From NCBI GenBank assembly GCA_050012175.1, contig JBEKHR010000011.1, positions 62,001-126,000 on the forward strand: 64,000 nucleotides of DNA, in the 5' to 3' direction. This DNA comes from CAVROP01 sp050012175. GTDB lineage: Bacteria > Acidobacteriota > Terriglobia > UBA7540. Below the pieces are notes generated by a model. The model searched no databases. It was not told the DNA's origin and was given only the letters and a program-made list of their open reading frames with translations. A program made the translations under genes and the position numbers. Position 1 is the stretch's first letter, and each line of letters opens with the position of its first letter. This document shows, one piece after another, positions 50,280 through 58,257 of the stretch.

Positions 50280-51026
50280 ATGGACTCTAACTCGGAAGCC
50301 GAAGCTACCTCCCGGAACTCCCCGCAAGATAAATCGAACGGTTCCGGTCAAACTCTGATTCAACTGGAGGGTGTCACTAAGGTCTTTTACACCGACGAGG
50401 TGGAGACGCACGCCCTTTCCGGTATCCACTTGCAGATCAAGAAAGGCGAATACCTTTCCATCGCCGGTCCCTCGGGCTGCGGGAAATCCACCCTGCTTTC
50501 CATCTTGGGGCTGCTCGATTCACCCACCGATGGGAAGTACACTCTGAACGGCACCGGGGTCGAAGACCTCTCGTTATCGCAGCGCACCCGGATTCGCAAC
50601 CGCGAAATCGGTTTTATTTTTCAGGCCTTCAACCTCATCGGCGATTTGAACGTTTATGAAAACGTGGAGTTGCCTTTGACCTACCGCGGTATGCCTTCCG
50701 CGGAACGCAAACAACGCGTGCAAGAGGCGCTGGAAAGGGTGGGGATGTCCCATCGCATGAAGCATTATCCTTCCCAACTCTCCGGGGGTCAGCAGCAGCG
50801 CGTGGCGGTGGCGCGGGCGCTGGCCGGGAAGCCGTCGATTCTGCTGGCCGATGAGCCCACGGGAAACCTGGACTCCAAGAACGGGGAGGCGGTGATGGAG
50901 CTGTTGCGCGAACTCCACCGTGAAGGCGCCACCATCTGCATGGTCACTCATGATCCGCGCTACGCCGAGTTCGCCGACCGGACCGTTCATCTTTTCGATG
51001 GCCAGATCGTGGAAGAGACCCAGTAG
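50280..51026 (+). CDS. ABC transporter ATP-binding protein (LolD/MacB-like)
   Basis: The 248-residue ATPase has Walker A GPSGCGKST, Q-loop FIFQAFNLIG, signature QLSGGQQQRVAVARAL, Walker B ILLADEPTGNLDS and switch CMVTHDPRYAEFAD. The DEPTGNLD form and short length place it in the LolD/FtsE/MacB family that drives FtsX-type permeases. It has a Ser/Asn-rich N-terminal extension of about 25 residues. ATG 50280 has AAGGAG 6 bases upstream, whereas ATG 50274 would sit on it. It probably powers one or more of the neighbouring ADOP permeases. Confidence 0.95.
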   Translation: MDSNSEAEATSRNSPQDKSNGSGQTLIQLEGVTKVFYTDEVETHALSGIHLQIKKGEYLSIAGPSGCGKSTLLSILGLLDSPTDGKYTLNGTGVEDLSLSQRTRIRNREIGFIFQAFNLIGDLNVYENVELPLTYRGMPSAERKQRVQEALERVGMSHRMKHYPSQLSGGQQQRVAVARALAGKPSILLADEPTGNLDSKNGEAVMELLRELHREGATICMVTHDPRYAEFADRTVHLFDGQIVEETQ

Positions 51027-51056
51027 TGATTGACTCATTGAATCAATGCTAATGAA

Positions 51057-51164
51057 GCAGTCAGCTATCAGCCGTCAGCGGTCAGCAATCAGCCCTCAGC
51101 AGGCAGCGGGCATGCAGTCGCCACCGTCGTTTGCTGATAGCTGAAAGCTGACGGCTGACAGCTT
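51057..51164. repeat. Heptamer hairpin element between the first ATPase and ADOP 4
   Basis: GTCAGCTATCAGCC-type units run as TCAGCTA-TCAGCCG-TCAGCGG-TCAGCAA-TCAGCCC-TCAGCAG. After a core of about 30 bp come GCTGATA-GCTGAAA-GCTGACG-GCTGACA-GCTT. The element ends 20 bp before the next ATG. Confidence 0.85.
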
Positions 51165-51184
51165 GCGAACTTTTGAGGTGAAAG

Positions 51185-53638
51185 ATGGGCGCACTTTTTC
51201 AGGATGTTCGCTACGGCGTACGCATGCTGGCGAAGAACCCCGGCTTTACCGCCGTTGCGGTACTGACGCTGGCCCTGGGTATTGGCGCCAACTCTGCCAT
51301 CTTCAGTGTGGTTTACGGCGTGCTGCTCCGCCCCTTGCCCTATCCCAAGCCCGACAAAATCATCGATCTGCGGGAAGTGAACGCCAAGGGCGGACGGATG
51401 AACCTCGCCGATCCTAACTTTGAAGACATCCGCTCGCAAAACCATTCGCTTCAGGGTGTGGCGGAGTACGGGGCCTGGCTCGAATCCGCGTCAGGCGGCT
51501 CCGAACCGACGCGTAGCATGCTGGCTTCAGTCTCCCACGATTTCTTTCCGCTAATGGGAGTGGGACCTGTTCTGGGCCGGGGATTCCTGGCAGAAGACCA
51601 GCGTTTCGGCGCCGTTCCCGTCGCGCTGGTGAGCTACGGCTATTGGAAACAATACCTGGGTGGGACGAACAATCTCTCGACGCTCAAATTGACCATTGAG
51701 AACCAGTCGGTTTCTGTGGTGGGTGTGCTTCCGCCCGGCTTCCGATTCCCGTTCGACAGTGACATCTGGGCGCCTCGTGAGCTTTTGGAACGGCTGCCCA
51801 GCCGCACGGCGCACAATTGGCACGTGGTGGCGCGGCTGCGTGAGGGCGTCCCGCTGGTCCAAGCGCGCGCCGAGCTTTCCGGAATCGCTCAGAGGCTCAA
51901 GCAACAGTACGGCCAAGACACGATGATGACGGATGTGGCCGTGTCCCCGCTGCGTGACGCCCTGACAAGCAACATCCGGCCGGCGCTGCTCGTGCTGCTT
52001 GGCGCGGTCGGCTTCCTGCTGCTGGTCGCCTGCGCCAACGTGGTGAATCTGCTGCTCGCGCAGGCTGCCGCGCGCGAGAGGGAACTGGCGGTTCGTTCGG
52101 CGCTGGGCGCCGGGCGGAACCGGCTGGTGCGCCAGTTCCTCACGGAAGCGCTTCTGCTCACCGTCACCGGCGGTGCGCTCGGCGTCCTCGCGGCGCTCTG
52201 GGGCGTAGACGCGTTGGTGGCGATGGCCCCGAGCAACCTGCCGCGCCTCCAGGATGTCGCGATAAACCTGCCGGTTCTTTCCTTCACGTTCGTTCTTTCG
52301 GTGGCAGTTGCGTCCGGACTGGGCATCTTCACGGCGCTGCGTGCAACCTCCCGAGACCTCCAGGGGGCGCTGGTCGAGCGCGGCCAGGGACACACGGGCA
52401 CGCTGCGCGGCCACCACCTCAGCCGGGCGATTGTTGCCGCACAGATCGCCATCACGCTGGTCCTGCTGGTCGGCGCCGGGCTGCTGGGCCGGAGCCTGCT
52501 GCGCGTGCTCGCGATTGATCCCGGCTTCCGCACGGAACATGTCTTGACCATAGATCTCGCACTACTATTTCCCGAAAAGGACACAGAAAAAGTCCGCCGG
52601 GTGGCATTCCTGAACGAACTATTCTCGCGTTTGCGCGCTGTTGCGGGCGTCCGGGAAGTCGGCGGCACCAGCGGTTTGCCATTGACGACGGGCTTGGCAG
52701 ACGGCACGTATCTCTTGATGAACCCACAAGAGGAACTGCCGACCAGGATGGAGGACCTCGAGCGACTGTTCCACGATTCGACGCGCACCGGCGATGCCGA
52801 CTATAGTGTAGCCAGCGACGGCTACTTCCGTACCCTCGGCATTCCCTTGCTGCGCGGGCGGCTCTTCGACGATCGCGACACTATGGACGCGCCGCACGTT
52901 GCGCTCATTAGCCAGTCGCTGGCGCGCGAAAAGTGGCCCAACATGGATCCGCTGGGCCGGACGATCGAGTTTGGCAACATGGATAGGGACCTGCGCTTGC
53001 TCACCGTCGTGGGGGTTGTGGGCGATATCCGCGAAGACAGCTTGGAAGCAAGACCGCGCCCGACCATCTACGTAAATTACCGGCAACGGCCCCAGGCCAC
53101 TGGGCGCTTCACCCTGGTGCTGCGCACGACTGCACAACCCGCTGTCGTCATCCCGGCTGCGCGGGAGATTGTGCGCGACCTTGATCCCAATGTTCCGCCC
53201 AGCTTCAATACATTCACTGAGGTCTTCTCCGCCTCGCTCCAGACGCGCCGCTTCAACCTGACGCTGGTGGGGGTCTTCGCCGCGACCGCTCTGCTGCTCG
53301 CCGTGGCGGGCATCTATGGGGTGATGGCTTATTCGGTGGCGAGGCGCACACACGAGATGGGGGTTCGGATCGCGCTCGGGGCTAGCGCGCCAGATGTCTT
53401 GCGCCTTGTACTCAGCCAGGGAATGCTGACCACTGTAGTTGGCGTGGCGGTGGGAATTGCCGGCTCGTTCGTCCTGACCCGCGCCATGCAGTCGCTCCTG
53501 TTTGGGGTGAGCGCGACTGATCCGGTTACGCTTGCCGGGGTCGCGTTGCTGCTTAGTTTTGCGGCGCTTTTGGCCAGTTACATTCCCGCGCGCCGGGCCA
53601 CCAAGGTCGATCCCATGGTTGCGCTGCGCTATGAATGA
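51185..53638 (+). CDS. ADOP-type ABC transporter permease 4
   Basis: The 817-residue paralogue starts MGALFQDVRYGVRMLAKNPG, preceded by GAGGTGAAAG as in copy 1. The first FtsX block is GFLLLVACANVVNLLLAQAA with LAVRSALGAGRNRLVRQFL. The second unit starts LSRAIVAAQIAITLVLLVGA and ends with ARRTHEMGVRIALGASAPDV and VDPMVALRYE. DVRYGVRML instead of DLRYGLRML and the rarer GASAPDV loop mark it as one of the more divergent copies. All helices and both periplasmic cores are present. Confidence 0.93.
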   Translation: MGALFQDVRYGVRMLAKNPGFTAVAVLTLALGIGANSAIFSVVYGVLLRPLPYPKPDKIIDLREVNAKGGRMNLADPNFEDIRSQNHSLQGVAEYGAWLESASGGSEPTRSMLASVSHDFFPLMGVGPVLGRGFLAEDQRFGAVPVALVSYGYWKQYLGGTNNLSTLKLTIENQSVSVVGVLPPGFRFPFDSDIWAPRELLERLPSRTAHNWHVVARLREGVPLVQARAELSGIAQRLKQQYGQDTMMTDVAVSPLRDALTSNIRPALLVLLGAVGFLLLVACANVVNLLLAQAAARERELAVRSALGAGRNRLVRQFLTEALLLTVTGGALGVLAALWGVDALVAMAPSNLPRLQDVAINLPVLSFTFVLSVAVASGLGIFTALRATSRDLQGALVERGQGHTGTLRGHHLSRAIVAAQIAITLVLLVGAGLLGRSLLRVLAIDPGFRTEHVLTIDLALLFPEKDTEKVRRVAFLNELFSRLRAVAGVREVGGTSGLPLTTGLADGTYLLMNPQEELPTRMEDLERLFHDSTRTGDADYSVASDGYFRTLGIPLLRGRLFDDRDTMDAPHVALISQSLAREKWPNMDPLGRTIEFGNMDRDLRLLTVVGVVGDIREDSLEARPRPTIYVNYRQRPQATGRFTLVLRTTAQPAVVIPAAREIVRDLDPNVPPSFNTFTEVFSASLQTRRFNLTLVGVFAATALLLAVAGIYGVMAYSVARRTHEMGVRIALGASAPDVLRLVLSQGMLTTVVGVAVGIAGSFVLTRAMQSLLFGVSATDPVTLAGVALLLSFAALLASYIPARRATKVDPMVALRYE

Positions 53639-53725
53639 AGCTGTCAGCTATCAGCCCTCAGCAGTCAGCTTTGGGAGAAGGCATCGGCTGCTTGCTGATA
53701 GCTGAAAGCTGATGGCTGATAGCTT
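53639..53725. repeat. Heptamer hairpin element between ADOP 4 and ADOP 5
   Basis: GAAGCTGTCAGC-type left end with TCAGCTA-TCAGCCC-TCAGCAG-TCAGCTT, a TGGGAGAAGGCATCGGCTGC core, and GCTGATA-GCTGAAA-GCTGATG-GCTGATA-GCTT. The core is nearly the same as in the element at 57213. Confidence 0.85.
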
Positions 53726-53764
53726 GCCCTTTAGATGAGGTATTGACTCGATGCGAGGGAGACG

Positions 53765-56311
53765 ATGAATACCCTGCTCCAAGACTTGCGCTACGGCCTG
53801 CGCATGCTGGCCAAGAACCCCGGCTTCACAGCCGTGGCGGTGCTGACCCTGGCGCTAGGCATCGGCGCCAACACCGCCATCTTCACGGTCATCAACTCGG
53901 TCTTGCTCAGCACTCTGCCCGTTAAGGACCCACGGCAACTTGTAGTTCTTACCGACCCGGACTCCCATGGAATGAGTGTGGGAAGCGAGGATGGAGATCG
54001 CGACCTCCTCACCTATCCTGAATTTCAGGAACTTCGCGAGCGCAACCAGGTCTTCTCCGGAATCCTCGCCGCGGATAGCAGCGTCCCCAGGCTCGTGGTG
54101 GTCGTCGAGGGGTCAGAGCAGAGCGGTGAAGGCGCGCCGGCGTATGTCGGGATGGTCAGTGGGTCTTATTTTTCCGTTCTCGGCGTGAATGCCATCCTCG
54201 GCCGAACATTCACCACGGAGGTGGACAAGATTCGGGATGCGAATCCCGTGGCGGTAATAAGCTACAACTTTTGGCGAAGTCGCTTCGGAGGTGAGCCCTC
54301 CGTCCTTGGCCGCAAAATCCGCATTCGCCAGGCTTCCTACGAGATCATCGGCGTCGCGCCGCCGCGCTTTTTCGGCGAAACGGTCGGCTATGCGCCCGAC
54401 ATCTGGGTCCCGTTGACCATGCAGGCGGAAATCTTTCCGGGCCGGGACTGGCTTTCACCGGAGAAGAACCCCATTGAAAAGACGATGTGGCTCCAGGTGA
54501 TGGCACGGCTGAAACCCGGCGTCAACGTGGCGCAGGCCAAGGCCAGCATCAACGTGACGTTTCAGCAGATGCTTCAGTCGCAGATCGGCTCCGAGATGTC
54601 GGCAGACGAGCGGCGCGTTTTTCTGAACCAGCACATCGCTGTGGTTGAAGGCAGCCACGGCGCCTCCACGCTGCGCGAAGAGTTCGGCAAGCCGCTGCTC
54701 ATCCTCATGGGCGTGGTCGGGCTGGTGCTGCTCATCGCGTGCGCTAACGTCGCGAATCTTCTCCTCGCTCGCGCCGCTTCACGGCAAAAGGAAATCGCTG
54801 TCCGCGTCGCTCTGGGCGCAGGACGCGCTCGGTTGTTCCGCCAGCTCCTCACCGAAAGCGTCCTGCTCGCTGCCATGGGCGGCGCGCTGGGTCTGCTGCT
54901 TGCAAACTGGGCTGACGCCGTGCTTCTGCGGCTGGTCTCGCGCGGCGCGGCGCCGATCCCTCTGGACATCCACCCCGACGCGAAAATCCTCGCTTTCACG
55001 CTCGTCCTTTCGCTCCTCACCGGTATTCTTTTCGGCTTGGCGCCCGCTTTTCGTGTCGCGCGACTGGACCTGAACTCCATTCTGAAAGGAACATCGCGGG
55101 GCGTTGTCGGGAGCGTGGCGCAGGGCGGCCGGGTGTCCGCGGGCAAGATTCTCGTCGTGGTGCAGGTCGCATTGTCACTTCTGCTGCTGACTGTCGCTGG
55201 GTTGTTCGTACACAGCTTCCGGAAGCTGGCGGAGGTGAAGCTCGGGTATGATCGCGATCATCTTCTGCTCTTCCATGTGGACCCGGTGACGGCTGGCTAC
55301 AAAGGGCCGGCTACCACGCAGCTTTACAGGGACATGCTCGAACGCATCCGCGCCATTCCGGGCGTTCGCGGCGTGACGCTCTCGCATAACGGCCTGTTTA
55401 GCCATTCTGAGTCGACCGACCAGATATCGATCGAAGCGTACACGCCGAAGTCCGGCCAGGAGATGAACGCTCGGTTTGATCACGTCGGTCCGAATTATTT
55501 TTCAACCATCGGCATTCCGGTGCTATTAGGCCGCGAACTCGGGCCGCAGGACGAGGGAAATGGGCAGCGTGTCGGCGTGATCAACCAGACGATGGCGCGC
55601 TACTACTTCGGCGACGCAAACCCCCTCGGCAGGCGCATCTGGGACATGTTTCCGACCACCCACACCGATTTCGTTGTCGTAGGCGTGGTGGGCGACGCCA
55701 AGTACAACAGCGTCCGGGAGAACACTCCGCGGCGCTTTTATGTACCGTTTTTCAACCCCATTGGCGACCCATCTGTCGCGAATATTGAAGTGCGCGCCGT
55801 GGGAAACCCGTCGGCGGTGGGCTCCGCAGTTCGCGAAGCCGTGAAGCAAACGGCGGCGAGCCTGCCGCCCATCGAGATTCACACCATGACCGAACTCGTG
55901 GGTGAATCGCTCACGCGCGACCGCATGATCACCACACTTTCGGCCTTCTTCGGCCCGCTGGCAGTCCTGCTCGCCTGCGTTGGAATCTACGGGATTATGG
56001 CCTACGCCGTCGCCGGCCGCACAAATGAAATCGGGATTCGCATGGCAATGGGTGCGCAACGCGGTAATATCCTCTGGTCGGTTCTCCGCGAGTCGCTGCT
56101 CCTGGTCCTGATCGGCGCGGCCATCGGACTACCTGCGGTGATCGGGGCCGCGAAATTGATTACCAGCCTGCTTTTTGGGTTGACGCCAGCGGATCCTGTG
56201 GCGCTGACTCTGGCGATTGCGCTGATGTTTGCCGTCTCCGCCCTGGCCAGTTACATCCCGGCCCGGCGGGCCGCGAAGGTCGATCCCATGGTGGCGCTGC
56301 GCTACGAATGA
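53765..56311 (+). CDS. ADOP-type ABC transporter permease 5
   Basis: This is the longest copy at 848 residues. It starts MNTLLQDLRYGLRMLAKNPG and ends VDPMVALRYE. Its first periplasmic core is enlarged by roughly 30-40 residues relative to copy 1 (around the WLSPEKNPIEKTMWLQ segment). The FtsX blocks are GLVLLIACANVANLLLARAA with IAVRVALGAGRARLFRQLL, and AGRTNEIGIRMAMGAQRGNI. The initiator region follows a GAGGGAGACG ribosome-binding site. A heptamer element and a two-gene insertion separate it from the second ATPase gene. Confidence 0.93.
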   Translation: MNTLLQDLRYGLRMLAKNPGFTAVAVLTLALGIGANTAIFTVINSVLLSTLPVKDPRQLVVLTDPDSHGMSVGSEDGDRDLLTYPEFQELRERNQVFSGILAADSSVPRLVVVVEGSEQSGEGAPAYVGMVSGSYFSVLGVNAILGRTFTTEVDKIRDANPVAVISYNFWRSRFGGEPSVLGRKIRIRQASYEIIGVAPPRFFGETVGYAPDIWVPLTMQAEIFPGRDWLSPEKNPIEKTMWLQVMARLKPGVNVAQAKASINVTFQQMLQSQIGSEMSADERRVFLNQHIAVVEGSHGASTLREEFGKPLLILMGVVGLVLLIACANVANLLLARAASRQKEIAVRVALGAGRARLFRQLLTESVLLAAMGGALGLLLANWADAVLLRLVSRGAAPIPLDIHPDAKILAFTLVLSLLTGILFGLAPAFRVARLDLNSILKGTSRGVVGSVAQGGRVSAGKILVVVQVALSLLLLTVAGLFVHSFRKLAEVKLGYDRDHLLLFHVDPVTAGYKGPATTQLYRDMLERIRAIPGVRGVTLSHNGLFSHSESTDQISIEAYTPKSGQEMNARFDHVGPNYFSTIGIPVLLGRELGPQDEGNGQRVGVINQTMARYYFGDANPLGRRIWDMFPTTHTDFVVVGVVGDAKYNSVRENTPRRFYVPFFNPIGDPSVANIEVRAVGNPSAVGSAVREAVKQTAASLPPIEIHTMTELVGESLTRDRMITTLSAFFGPLAVLLACVGIYGIMAYAVAGRTNEIGIRMAMGAQRGNILWSVLRESLLLVLIGAAIGLPAVIGAAKLITSLLFGLTPADPVALTLAIALMFAVSALASYIPARRAAKVDPMVALRYE

Positions 56312-56453
56312 AGTTTTCAGTGATCAGTCTTCAGTTCGCAGTCAAAGCTGGGCCAGCCATTTATATGATGGCCGCGTGGGATCGGTTCGGATTGACGGAG
56401 GCTCGAGCTGGGGACTGAAAACTGACAACTGATTACTGAAGACTGATGACTCG
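56312..56453. repeat. Heptamer hairpin element (TCAGTNN / ACTGANN)
   Basis: Left units TTCAGTG-ATCAGTC-TTCAGTT-CGCAGTC (56315-56345) face right units ACTGAAA-ACTGACA-ACTGATT-ACTGAAG-ACTGATG (56413-56447) across a core of about 65 bp. The word differs from the other elements of the locus. Confidence 0.8.
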
Positions 56454-56575
56454 TATGCGCTGGGCCTACAGGTTGCCGCAACGGGAGGGGTAACGGCGAG
56501 AATCCGACGCCCCCTAAGCGCTTGGACCACGGTTCTGCCATAGGATTCGAGGGCACCCGCGCGTACAATAGAGGC

Positions 56576-56770
56576 ATGGACCCCGTCGTTGCCAAGTTTC
56601 GGACTTTTCGCGAGGCCGAAGAGGCCACGCGCGACTACTACCACCGGCTCTCGTCGGCCGAGCGGCTGGAGATTCTGTTTCAGCTTCGGGCTCTAGCGCA
56701 CAAGGAGGGTGATGCTGCTTCCGGAAGACTGGCGCGCGTTTATCGAATCGCTCAACTCAAACGGGGTTGA
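56576..56770 (+). CDS. Small protein paired with a nucleotidyltransferase gene
   Basis: ATG 56576 gives a 64-residue charged, helical protein that begins MDPVVAKFRTFREAEEATRD and contains YYHRLSSAERLEILFQLRAL. No family name can be given with certainty. Its 3' end overlaps the next gene by 59 bp in another frame, and the Shine-Dalgarno of that gene lies inside it, so the two are coupled. Small helical protein plus nucleotidyltransferase is a layout of toxin-antitoxin-like modules (MNT type), which is inference. A longer frame from 56522 lacks a ribosome-binding site. Confidence 0.7.
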   Translation: MDPVVAKFRTFREAEEATRDYYHRLSSAERLEILFQLRALAHKEGDAASGRLARVYRIAQLKRG

Positions 56771-57170
56771 GTATGTGGTCGTGGGTGCGGTGGCGCTGGC
56801 CCACCATGGATTCCCGCGCTACACAGGCGACCTGGACATCCTGATCCGCAACTCCCCCCAGAATGCCACGCGGCTGGAGTCGGCGCTGGCAGCGTTTGGA
56901 TTTACGGCTCTTGGTTTGAAAGCGGCAGATTTCGCCGAATCTTATCGCGTGGTCCAATTGGGTGTGGCCCCGAATCGCATCGACCTCCTTACCTCGATCA
57001 CAGGTGTACCGTTCGAGGAGGCCTGGGCGGATCGAGTTCAAGTCGCCGTGGAAGGGCTCCCGGTGAACTTCATTGGTCGGCAGGCGCTGATCCGAAACAA
57101 GAGGCTGACCGGGCGGGCACAAGACAAAGCTGACCTCGAGGCGTTGGGAGCGAGCGAGGACATCGGGTGA
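56712..57170 (+). CDS. Nucleotidyltransferase-fold protein (AbiEii/MNT-like)
   Basis: The 152-residue product has the minimal nucleotidyltransferase core. VEYVVVGAVALAHHGFPRYT is followed by GDLDILIRNSPQN, where the G-G/x-A and DLD residues correspond to the GS and DxD motifs. NRIDLLTSITGVPF carries the third acidic residue, and the end, IRNKRLTGRAQDKADLEAL, is typical of the DUF6036/AbiEii-like group. AGGAGG lies just upstream of ATG 56712, and GTG 56709 is an alternative. It overlaps the preceding small gene. The pair has no evident link with ABC transport and looks like an inserted module. Confidence 0.82.
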   Translation: MLLPEDWRAFIESLNSNGVEYVVVGAVALAHHGFPRYTGDLDILIRNSPQNATRLESALAAFGFTALGLKAADFAESYRVVQLGVAPNRIDLLTSITGVPFEEAWADRVQVAVEGLPVNFIGRQALIRNKRLTGRAQDKADLEALGASEDIG

Positions 57171-57212
57171 TGGGGTGAGTTGGGAGCGCAGGTATCTTGC
57201 CTGCCGAAAATG

Positions 57213-57300
57213 AAGCTGTCAGCGATCAGCCGAGAGCAGTCAGCTATGGGAGAACGCGTCGGCTGCTTGCTGATAGCTGAAAGCTGACGGCTGACAGCTT
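57213..57300. repeat. Heptamer hairpin element upstream of the second ATPase gene
   Basis: AGCTGTC-AGCGATC-AGCCGAG-AGCAGTC, a TGGGAGAACGCGTCGGCTGC core, and GCTGATA-GCTGAAA-GCTGACG-GCTGACA-GCTT. Ends and core match the element at 53639. Confidence 0.85.
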
Positions 57301-57362
57301 GTCTTTTCAATGAATCAATGAGCCGATGGAAAAATGACTCAATTGGATATGAGGGCCACGCC

Positions 57363-58022
57363 ATGATAACTTTGAGAAACATCGAGAAGTCCTATCCTGT
57401 GGGGCCTGGAAGATATTACGTCTTGCGACGTATCACGGCGGATATTGCCGAAGGGGAATTCGTCACCATCATGGGGCCGTCCGGAGCGGGGAAAACCACG
57501 CTCCTTAGCATTCTTGGAATGCTTGATGGCGCCTGGGAAGGTGAGTACTACCTGATGGAGCGCCCCGTTCATAAAATGAACTTGAAACAGCGGGCAGAAA
57601 TCGGGAAGCAGACCGTCGGCTTCGTTTTCCAGCAGTACCATCTCCTGGACGGCCTAACGGTCGCCGAGAACCTCGACATTCCTTTGTCCTACAGGAATAT
57701 CAAGGCGTCGGAGCGCCAGGCCCTCGTAGCCGACGCGCTGGACCGATTTCACATTGTGGGGAAGAAGGACCTCTTCCCGAGCCAGCTTTCAGGCGGCCAG
57801 CAGCAATTGGTGGCCGTGGCGCGGGCGGTGATTGCGAGCCCGAAATTGATCCTGGCCGACGAGCCGACGGGCAACTTGCATTCGGACCAGGGCCGGGAAA
57901 TCATGGAGCTTTTCAAGAAGCTCAACAATGAAGGAACAACCATCATCCAGGTGACGCACTCGGAAACTAATGCCGCTTACGGCCACCGGATCATCCGGCT
58001 GGTGGACGGGTGGATCACGTGA
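57363..58022 (+). CDS. ABC transporter ATP-binding protein 2 (LolD/MacB-like)
   Basis: The 219-residue ATPase has Walker A GPSGAGKTT, Q-loop FVFQQYHLLD, signature QLSGGQQQLVAVARAV, Walker B LILADEPTGNLHSDQG and switch VTHSETNAAYG. It belongs to the LolD/MacB family and lacks the N-terminal extension of the first ATPase. The substitutions QQQL for QQQR and NLHS for NLDS make it clearly distinct, so the two ATPases may serve different permeases. ATG 57363 is chosen because MITLRNIEKSYPVG is the normal family start. Confidence 0.94.
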   Translation: MITLRNIEKSYPVGPGRYYVLRRITADIAEGEFVTIMGPSGAGKTTLLSILGMLDGAWEGEYYLMERPVHKMNLKQRAEIGKQTVGFVFQQYHLLDGLTVAENLDIPLSYRNIKASERQALVADALDRFHIVGKKDLFPSQLSGGQQQLVAVARAVIASPKLILADEPTGNLHSDQGREIMELFKKLNNEGTTIIQVTHSETNAAYGHRIIRLVDGWIT

Positions 58023-58023
58023 A

Positions 58024-58216
58024 GCAGTGACAAGTGACGAGTGATGAGTGATGAGCCAGAAACGTGATCCCTATTACGATGAATGACTGGCAGACAGCAG
58101 TAACGCGCCGCGTCCATGGTCCTTCTAACTCTCGACTCCTGGCTTCTGCTCGTCACTTGTCGCTCGTCACTCGTCACTTGTCACTGTTCTTCTGACACCT
58201 GGCACCCGACACCTAA
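58024..58216. repeat. Heptamer hairpin element (GTGACNA / GTCACTN)
   Basis: The left arm GTGACAA-GTGACGA-GTGATGA-GTGATGA (58027-58054) pairs with the right arm GTCACTT-GTCGCTC-GTCACTC-GTCACTT-GTCACTG (58152-58186) across about 95 bp. CTGACAC-CTGGCAC-CCGACAC follows, the complement of the GGTGTCA units at 44614 and 50136. Confidence 0.8.
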
Positions 58217-58257
58217 GCAGAGCCGAGCTAAGATAATAGCCAGCCCCGAGCATCACG

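Noticed and set aside
58190..58215. Sigma-54 promoter before the response regulator gene (TGGCACCCG)
   Set aside because: The -24 half is good but the -12 GC is misplaced, and the sequence is part of a heptamer array.
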